Assembly (NCBI RefSeq): GCF_002776525.5
Contig: NC_045438.1
Location: 143,107,708 to 143,171,707, forward strand
Origin: Piliocolobus tephrosceles
Lineage: Eukaryota; Chordata; Mammalia; Primates; Cercopithecidae
Direction: 5' to 3'
Length of the DNA: 64,000 nucleotides
Part shown: positions 57,311 through 64,000 of the stretch, one piece after another
Layout of the letters: each line of letters opens with the position of its first letter
Numbering within the stretch: the first letter of the stretch is position 1
Made by a program: the position numbers and the translations under genes
The notes under the pieces: model-generated
The model's input: only the letters and a program-made list of their open reading frames with translations
What the model was told of the DNA's origin: nothing
Database searches by the model: none

Positions 57311-57597
57311 CTGGAGTGCAGTGGTATGATCATAGCTCATGGCAGCCTCAACCTCCTGGGCTCAAGCAATCCTCCCACCTCAGCCTCCCAAGTAGCTGGG
57401 ACTATAGGCATGTGCCACCACACCTTGCTAATTCTAGGGGGGTTTTTTGCTTGTTTTTTTTTTTGTTTGTTTGTTTTTGTAGAGACAGGGTCTTGCTCTG
57501 TTGCCCAGGTTGGTCTCGAATTCCTGGTTTCAAGCCATCCTCCTACCTTGGCCTCCTGAAGTGCTCGGATTACAGGCATGAGCCACTGTACCAGGCC
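57311..57597 (-). repeat. AluJ-grade element, 3'-truncated, with expanded mid A-linker
   Basis: Begins at gctggagtgcagtggtatga, so the Alu 3' end and tail are missing. The central linker reads gggggg-tttttt-gcttg followed by T and GTTT units (57436-57480), longer than usual. Frames of 80-156 codons here are Alu. Confidence 0.92.
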
Positions 57598-58470
57598 TTT
57601 AGTTCACATTGTTTTACTTGTTCCTTCTCCTTCTCACTGAGAATATTCTTTTCTACCAGTACTTTTCCAGACAGTGAACCAGGTCAGGCACACAAGATAA
57701 AAGTCACTAAAAAGTAAAAACCCCACCTACCAAGCAGATTTTTGTGTCTGTGCATCTGTTAGAATTCGAGAACTACCTAGACAGCAGGCTACTGAGAATG
57801 AAGCCTTCCAAATGAATCTGGAATTACTTGGGATATCTGCAAAACAACCGAGTGGGGAGGAAAGGGCGCACCTGGAAAAAATGAATTAATCCAGCCATCA
57901 CAATTCCAGCCCTCCTCTGAGTCTTCCCCTGATACACATGGACCATAAATCATCATGCTGCCTTTGAAGCTAAATGGAGCAACCCAAACACAAAGAGATC
58001 ATGCCTTGGACTGTGTGGAATGCCACTCTGTTAAAAGATGAGATCTTGGCTTCACACTTGAATCAGTCCTATGAAAACTGTGTGAATATTGAGAAGGAAG
58101 GGCAAAGAAATATAAAAATGGAGCTTACAGGGTAACAGTAAGCTACCTGCACATCACTGAAACTCTACTCTTTAGAGAGCTTCAGTCCAAGGCTATGAAC
58201 CCAGTAACTCTTTGATCCAATTCTAGTTGGGCTGAAGAATGTACCACCGCAGTGTAGCATTTTTCAGGTGGCCATAATGTGGAGACAGTTAGTAAAGGGA
58301 AGGTTACAAGCTCAGGAAAATGCAGCATTCACTGACAGCCATGCACATTTATGTTACCTAAACAGTGTGTGTATTTGTGTGTGTGTATGTATGTGCATGT
58401 GTGTGTTTGTATGTGTGTGATCCAGAGCACTTTAATAATCACTCTATTTATTCCTTTGTATAAAAGCACT
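57598..58470. other. segment without recognised repeats, with a (TG)n
   Basis: A TG/TATG-type microsatellite at 58365-58425; otherwise nothing recognised. Confidence 0.5.
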
Positions 58471-58473
58471 GGA

Positions 58474-58770
58474 AGCCAGACATAGTGGCTCAGGCCTGTA
58501 ATCCCAGCACTTTGGGAGGCTCAGGCAGGTGGATCACTTGAGGTCAGGAGTTTGAGACTAGCCTGGCCAACGTGGTGAAACCCTGTCTCTACTAAAAATA
58601 CAAAAATTAGCTGGGTACAGTGGAGATCACCTGTAATCCCAGCTAATCAGAAGGCTGAGACACAAGAATCATTTGAACCCAGGAGGCAGAGGTTGCAGTG
58701 AACCGAGATCGTGCCACTGCACTCCTGCCTGGGTGACAGAGCGAGACTCTGTCTCCAAAAAAAAAAAACG
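58474..58770 (+). repeat. AluS-grade element
   Basis: Starts agccagacatagtggctcag and ends with an A tail. The flanks aaagcactgga and aacgcactaga suggest a target-site duplication. First of an array of four plus-strand Alu pieces. Confidence 0.94.
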
Positions 58771-58802
58771 CACTAGATTTCTTTAAAGTTAACTGAAAGA
58801 GA

Positions 58803-58925
58803 GCCAGGCATGGTGGCATGGTGGCATGGTGGTATGAGCTATATCACAGCTACTTGGGAGGCTGAGGCAGGAGGATCACTTGAGTCCAGGAGTTCTAATG
58901 CAGCCTAGGCAACACAGCGTGACCC
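58803..58925 (+). repeat. Alu left-arm piece with gcatggtgg triplication
   Basis: agccaggcatggtggcatgg with three tandem gcatggtgg units at 58808-58834, then gctacttgggaggctgaggc to gcaacacagcgtgaccca. It looks like a monomer or an Alu cut at the arm end. Confidence 0.85.
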
Positions 58926-59036
58926 AGTGAGGCCAAGACAGGCGGATCATGAGGTCAGGAGATCGAGACCACCCTGGCTAACATGGTGAAATCCCATCTC
59001 TACTAAAAACAAATAAATAAATAAACAAATAAATAG
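58926..59036 (+). repeat. Alu left-arm internal fragment
   Basis: gtgaggccaagacaggcgga to ctctactaaaaac followed by (AAAT)/(AAAC) units. Both ends of a normal Alu are missing. The junction with the preceding piece has no spacer, suggesting recombination between Alus or insertion into a tail. Confidence 0.85.
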
Positions 59037-59340
59037 GGCCAGGCATGGTGGCTCATGCCTGTAATCCCAGCACTTTGGGAGGCCTAGGCAGGTGGATCAT
59101 GAGATCAGGAGATCGAGACCATCCTGGCTAACACAGTGAAACCCCGTGTCTACTAAAAATGCAAAAAATTAGCCAGGCATGGTGGCGAGCACCTGTAGTC
59201 CAAGTTACTTGGGAGGCTGAGGCAGGAGAATGGCGTGAACCTGGAAGGCGGAAGTTGCAGTGAGCCGAGATTGAGCCACTGCATGCACTCCAGCCTGGGT
59301 GACAGAGCAAGACTTCAGCTAAAAATAATAATAATAATTA
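59037..59340 (+). repeat. AluY/Sc-grade element
   Basis: Starts gggccaggcatggtggctca. It contains gagaatggcgtgaacctgga and ends in (AAT)n/(AAAT)n units. A small insertion tgca duplicates gcatgcactcc near the right-arm end. Confidence 0.94.
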
Positions 59341-59481
59341 AATTAAATTAATAAATAAGCAAAATACATAAATAAATATAATTAAAAGAATGAAAGGTTT
59401 AAAACAGTACTGAATATTCAAATTTCCTGCATTTTGTTGATTCAGTTATCATTTTTAGATGGTATTTTTGTTATTTTATTT

Positions 59482-59823
59482 GGAAAATTATCTTAACCTT
59501 TCTTTTTTTTTTTTTCTTTTTTTTTTTTTTGGGACAGAGTCTCGCTCTGTCGCCCAGGCTAGAGTGCAGTGGCCGGATCTCAGCTCCACCTCCCGGGTTT
59601 ACACCATTCTCCTGCCTCAGCCTCCCAAGTAGCTGGGACTACAGGCACCTGCCACCTCGCCCAGCTAGTTTTTTGTATTTTTTAGTAGAGACGGGGTTTC
59701 ACCGTCTTAGCCAGGATGGTCTCGATCTCCTGACCTCGTGATCCGCCCATCTCGGCCTCCCAAAGTGCTGGGATTACAGGCTTGAGCCACCGCGCCCAGC
59801 TGGAAAATTACCTTAACCTTTCT
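59482..59823 (-). repeat. Old World monkey-type AluYR with 22-bp target-site duplication
   Basis: Body 59504-59801, with a long oligo-T tail of about 28. Diagnostic bases on this strand: tgcagtggccggatctcagc, cagctagttttttgtatttt and acaggcttgagccaccgcg. In sense these are GAGATCCGGCC, AACTAGC and GGCTCAAGCC, which mark Old World monkey AluYR-lineage copies. The target-site duplication from ggaaaatta to cctttct (59482-59503 and 59802-59823) has one mismatch. About 12 bases of the right arm (the actgcaagctcc box) are deleted. It is the youngest-looking insertion in the window. Confidence 0.92.
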
Positions 59824-59904
59824 ATTTGTGTAAAGTATCAGAGGCCATAACATCACTGAGCTTTATAATAACAGTATGCATTCACCATTAATGCATTAAT
59901 TCAG

Positions 59905-60142
59905 ATGCCACCTTCCCCCAAAACCTTCCTCGTCTCCTCAAGGCTGAATCAGACCCTCCTGTAGGCTTTGGAAGCATCCTGTGTGGCCTCTAGCAGCGCT
60001 CACCATAACACCCAGCTTACCTGTCTGTCCCTACAAGTCTGAGAACAAGTTAAATACAAAGACTCTATTCTTGTTTTGCCACAGAACCTCCTAAATTCCT
60101 CCAACCCCATGGGTGGGTGCTCAATAAAGACTGAAAAATATT
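59905..60142 (+). repeat. L2 LINE 3' portion
   Basis: caccttcccccaaaaccttc, agaccctcctgtaggctttg, caagtctgagaacaagttaa and gggtgctcaataaagactga match a decayed sense L2 3' end. Confidence 0.7.
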
Positions 60143-60328
60143 AAAGGATCACATTTTACTAGCCAAATATCATATACTATGCTACAAGGTGCTGTAAATC
60201 TCCCCTCAAGGGGTAGTTTCGAAAAGACAGGTACTCAGCTATTCGGGCAGAGGCCAGACAACTGATGTGTGGAGTATTCTGAATGTGTGGGGTGGGGGCT
60301 GGAGGAGGCAGATGAGTAGTTCAGAACG

Positions 60329-60564
60329 GTCTAGATAAAGCTTGTCCAATTCATGGCCCATGGGCCACATGCAGTCCAGGACGGCTTTAAATGCAGCCCA
60401 ACACAAATCATGAACTTTCTTAAAACATTATGAGATTTTTTGGCAATTTTTTAAGGTCATTAGCTATCATTAGTGTTAGTGTATTTTATGTGCAGCCCAA
60501 AATAATTCTTCTTCTTACAATGTGGCCCAGGGAAGCCAAAAGATTGGACGCCCCTAGTCTAGAT
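60329..60564 (-). mobile_element. MER30 (hAT-Charlie MITE) with perfect 8-bp target-site duplication
   Basis: 220 bp at 60337-60556: aagcttgtccaattcatggc, ccacatgcagtccaggacgg, caaatcatgaactttcttaa, gtgttagtgtattttatgtg, ttcttcttacaatgtggccc and agattggacgcccct. The octamer gtctagat is exact at 60329-60336 and 60557-60564. It fits the central-TA target preference of Charlie-group hATs. No transposase. Confidence 0.97.
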
Positions 60565-60824
60565 CTTTAAGGTCCTTCCCATTCCTGGGATCCTTTGAAA
60601 AAGCCAAAGTCCACCCCTCCCACCTGCACTCCAGAGCAACGGGGAAGCAGCTTTCAACAAAATCACCACTTCCATCAAGAATGCTAAGGAATGTTATCTC
60701 AAGCATCTGACCAGCCTGCAGGAAGAGGTCATTGCTTTGTTTCCTTTTCATACCTCACCAAGGCCAACTCAAACCACCCCATCTGTTAGGGGTAGGGGGG
60801 ATAAAATGAGTTATTATATGTGAA

Positions 60825-60880
60825 AGGCTCAGAAACAGCTCCTGGCAAATGATAAGCACTCAATAGCCTTAGCTATTAAA
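60825..60880 (+). repeat. MIR 3' end fragment
   Basis: gctcagaaacagctcctggc, aaatgataagcactcaatag and ccttagctatta resemble the 3' end of MIR (cctggcacatagtaagcgctcaat split form). Confidence 0.6.
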
Positions 60881-61445
60881 CATGTGTTTTCCATTTAGTC
60901 CAAATAAAGGTAAAACAAGACATTTTGGTGACGATCATTTTCCTTATTTCTGAAGTCTCCATTACATTATTCAGCCAATCATGCAAATGAACAAACCTGG
61001 GAAATTACAATCCTCAAACAAGCAAACAAACAATACCCTCCTATGCAAGTCTAGGTCTTTGCTTTGATGGATGCAGTCAAAGAACCAGGTACTGCTTTCT
61101 CTAACCCCACTAGAAATCACCCAATGTTCCCACTACTCCTCCAAAACCTGTCTCTAATGTAGACAGAGGGGTGGGCAGGAGGAAGAAGACAGAGAATTAC
61201 CTACCTTGCTGGAGTGTTTTTTCTCTTCCGAAAAATGTCATAAACTACCACAATTAATGCTATACTCCAGAACATTTTGAGTCTTTAAGCAAGATTGACC
61301 ATGTTCATCGACTAGTTCTCATTGACTAATCTTCATTGACTAATGTCCAAACACAACATGTGCAAATAAGTTTTCTTAATAGGCAGGGTAAACAGTACTT
61401 AACTAATCCACTTTCAGGGAGTGATAATAATATATTTCTTTAAAG
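60881..61445. other. segment with a 14-bp triplicate at 61306-61347
   Basis: No interspersed repeat. Three 14-bp units start at 61306, 61320 and 61334: catcgactagttct, cattgactaatctt, cattgactaatgtc. Each contains an AP-1-like core tgactaa or its variant. Confidence 0.6.
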
Positions 61446-61584
61446 AGGTGAAAATAGGCTGACGCAGGAGAATCGCTTGAACCCCGGAGGCAGAGACTGC
61501 AGTAAGCTGAGATCTCGCCACTGCACTCCAGCCTGGGTGACAGAGTAAGACTCTCTTTTAAAAAAAAAAAAAAAGGTGAAAATA
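61446..61584 (+). repeat. 5'-truncated Alu (117 bp) with perfect target-site duplication
   Basis: Only the right-arm end is present, 61457-61573, from ggctgacgcaggagaatcgc to an A tail. aggtgaaaata flanks it at 61446-61456 and 61574-61584 without mismatch. Confidence 0.95.
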
Positions 61585-63104
61585 TGTAGAGATTCAGTAT
61601 TTCTCAAATCACAACAATGTTATCTCACTCAAGAAGTTATTCTGCAGAGGTTCCTAGCTTCTAGGAGTCATCTACTCCTTTGAAAATGTAATAAAAGCTA
61701 TGGGCCCCAGAAAAGATGTATACTAAATGTGTATGTACCTTTCATGAGATTAGATTAGTACAGTTAGACTAAAAAACATAGGCTAACTCTCTGTGTGCAC
61801 TGCCCTCCCCTACTGAAAAGACTACCATTCTCCCTTCATTAGCTACTGCCAGATTTATAGGTGCCTTCCTGTTAAGGAAATCAAGCCCTTTGAAACCAGC
61901 ACAACTTTTAATATCAAAGGGCATGGCTTAGAAGAATGCATGCTACAATACACATCAAAACCTTACCTAAATTATTTTCCTAAAATTATTAAATATTAAT
62001 ATTAAATATTATTACACTAAGTCTCAATCATAAAAAGATATTGTATTACTTGCAAACATTCATAGAAAGTCAGAACAAGAAGTCAGCCACATGATGCCCA
62101 GTACAGCCTGCAGAGCAAAGGATTTCTCTGAATAAATCAGATTAATTCACAATTCATCTAATTAATTTATTCAACATGTAAGCTAAGGAAAGCTTCTGTA
62201 GGCTCAAGTAGGACCCTTTAAGAACAGTCTATCCTCGCAGTAATTTTAAACACAGCAGCTCCTTCTCATTTGATTTGCCCTCCTCTACCCACATTAAATT
62301 GCCTCCTAATGCGTGAGTAAACAGCTAATAAGAGCTCATGGAAGTCAATGAGCCCAGCCTCAGAAAAGCACAATTTTCAAATTTTGGTTGTCAGTGAGTA
62401 AGGCTGCACTAAGTACAGGGTCCCATTTCAGGTCCAAAGAAAAAGAGCATTTCATCCTTCTCTGATTGCACCTGTCCCCACTGTTGAGAACCTCACAAAC
62501 CAGGGCAAACAATGGCTTTAAGGAGATGGGGCTGGGCCGACATCCAGACCCCCCAGGACAGCCATCTGTTCCTGACTTGCCTTCCTAAAGCAACTCCCAG
62601 GAGCATCTCCCTGGCAAACGGAACGCAGCTCCCACGTGGGGTCTCCTGGGTGGCTGATGGGTCTGGAGTTGTATTAGAAAATGGGATTCCCAAAAAATGA
62701 AAGAGATCTTGCTAAGGAAGTTCAGCCCACCTCTCCTCTAGTGGTAGAGAACTGGAGGTATGAGGCAGAGAAAAGGGAACAAGCACAGGTTAGATGCCTT
62801 CTGCAGCCACTTCTCTTTTCCCAGAGTAGGACTGATGACAAAGAGCTCAGAAAGATCAAAACAACAAAGGTCCAAGGCTTAGTTTATCAAGCTCCCCAGA
62901 TACAAGAAAAAAATATCAAAAACTGGAGAGGATTGTTCTCAAAGCAACATCAAGGCCTGATAACCAGGGTCACATATATTCATCCTGTTCCTTACTCTCT
63001 GCACCTTACCCGTTGCCCAAATCAGTCCACTTTGTCCCTAGTCTTTCTCTTCCCGACCCTCTCCTTTCCAATTTCAGCATGGATGCTGTAGTCTGAGACC
63101 ACCA
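61585..63104. other. repeat-poor 1.5-kb segment, possible conserved non-coding DNA
   Basis: No repeat recognised. 62100-62400 is rich in homeodomain-type taatt sites (attaattcac, ctaattaatt, gctaataag) and has a non-repetitive texture. Plus frames of 62 and 136 codons (62512-62700, 62681-63091) overlap and show no recognised domain. No exon is called. Confidence 0.4.
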
Positions 63105-63300
63105 AGGCAGATGCCAAACGGATGCCCTCCTGCTCCCCTTCCAACCCACTGTGCGCACAGCTGTCAAGGCAATCCTCCCAAGCAGACCTCACTCTTGCCC
63201 AAAACTTCCTCAGCCCCTCAGCTCTGAACTGAGAACAAAATTAGAGACTGCTTGGTCTGGCACATTGCAAGCTCAACAGTCCTGCATATGGTTGATGCTC
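63105..63300 (+). repeat. possible L2 LINE fragment
   Basis: ctccccttccaacccactgt, gcgcacagctgtcaaggcaa and ctgcttggtctggcacattg loosely follow the sense L2 ORF2 tail (ccacacagcagccagagtga, catggcattcaaggcc). Weak. Confidence 0.4.
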
Positions 63301-63485
63301 ACACAAGGTTGAGTTCACAAAACAGAAACAAATCGAATACGCTTTATGGTTTCTACACAAGGCTAGTATTTACTCCCTCACTACTTCCAAAAGGAATTTG
63401 AGATAACTTAAAATAAAATGCAGATTCTAAAAAACACAAGAATTAGACAAGAAGGAAAAGGAAAGTGAATTAGAAGCCCTAAATA

Positions 63486-63779
63486 GGCCAAGTGCAGTGG
63501 TTCATGTCTGTAATCCCAGCACTTTGATAGGCTAATGTGGAAGGGTGACTTGAGGTCAGGAGTTCTAGATCAACCTGGGTGACACAGCAAGACCACTTCT
63601 CTACAAAAAGGAATTTTTTTTAATTAGCCCAGTGTGGTGGTGAGTGCCTGTAGTCCTAGCTAGTCAGGAGAATGAGGTAGGGGTTGATCCCAGGAGTTGG
63701 AGGCTGCAGAGAGCTGTGATGGTACCACTGCATTCTAGCCTAGGTGACGATGAGATCCCCCATCTCTATTTTTAAAAAA
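63486..63779 (+). repeat. AluJ-grade element
   Basis: Starts ggccaagtgcagtggttcat and ends ccccatctctatttttaaaa. Strongly diverged, with deletions in the right arm. agccct occurs before and after it (63475 and 63781 region). Confidence 0.93.
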
Positions 63780-63909
63780 AAGCCCTGAGTAAAGGAAAGC
63801 TTCCAATATATAGTTTAAAAAAAAAAAAAAAGCTTAGGAATTTCCTGGAAGATGAAAAGAATATGGAAATAATATTATGTTATGGCTCTCGCTAAATAAA
63901 AGCATTCAG

Positions 63910-64000
63910 GGTAGGGTGCAGTGGCTCATGCCTGTAATCCCAACACTTTGGGACTTTGGGAGACCAAGGCAGAAGGATTGCTTGAGCCCAGGAGTTCAAG
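63910..64000 (+). repeat. Alu element, cut by window end
   Basis: Starts ggtagggtgcagtggctcat. The left arm holds a tandem gggactttgggactttggg duplication of about 9 bases and runs off the window at caggagttcaag. Confidence 0.93.

Noticed and set aside
61306..61347. Three-unit repeat considered as a CRISPR-like array
   Set aside because: The units are directly adjacent without unique spacers, and the DNA is primate.
62681..63091. 136-codon plus frame, the longest one outside known repeats
   Set aside because: No domain, no codon pattern, and it overlaps a second frame; likely chance.

Overview
This is primate nuclear DNA, and most likely from an Old World monkey (macaque, baboon or a relative). 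More than thirty Alu-derived elements of the J, S and Y grades are recognisable by eye, along with MIR, L2, L1, hAT-Charlie and MaLR fossils. The species hint comes from one young Alu at 59504-59801. Its diagnostic bases, read in Alu sense, are CGGTGGCTCAAGCC, AACTAGC and GAGATCCGGCC, which are typical of the Old World monkey AluYR lineage rather than human AluY. I found no convincing protein-coding exon, tRNA, rRNA, CpG island or CRISPR array. The window reads as intronic or intergenic sequence, and the open reading frames of 60-170 codons are mostly Alu, L1 or L2 sequence or chance frames.

Layout. 1-610: end of an ERVL-like LTR with a tRNA-Leu-type primer-binding site. 1.1-3.0 kb: L2 fragments, a hAT MITE and a MIR. 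3.08-11.2 kb: one nearly full-length but dead L1 on the plus strand, carrying two Alu insertions. 11.3-13.9 kb: repeat-poor. 13.9-20.3 kb: Alu-rich, with an L2, an L1M 3' end and an MST/MLT1-type LTR. 20.3-24.3 kb: a 4 kb block without recognised interspersed repeats, holding a 76-bp tandem duplication. 24.3-34.0 kb: scattered Alu, MIR, hAT, L1M and an RTE-clade LINE relic. 34.9-38.2 kb: an unusually long L2 on the minus strand, interrupted by an Alu. 39.3-52.5 kb: sparse Alu, MIR and L2. 53.2-55.0 kb: a long plus-strand L2 holding three nested insertions (Alu stub, MER5A, Alu). 56.7-59.8 kb: dense Alu cluster ending in the AluYR. 60.3-64 kb: MER30, a truncated Alu, a repeat-poor stretch and two Alus.

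The most interesting signal is a set of templated insertions inside Alu elements. An 81-bp block in the Alu at 42750-43119 is about 90% identical to unique sequence 1.33 kb upstream. A 10-bp block in the Alu at 47417-47727 extends to a 20-nt perfect inverted match 700 bp downstream. An insertion in the Alu at 25894-26248 contains an inverted copy of its own flank and a hairpin. The first two fall at the same point of the Alu consensus. They look like scars of replication template switching or microhomology-mediated repair. No new gene system was found; the value of the window lies in these mutation scars, in well-preserved target-site duplications and in the near-complete L2.
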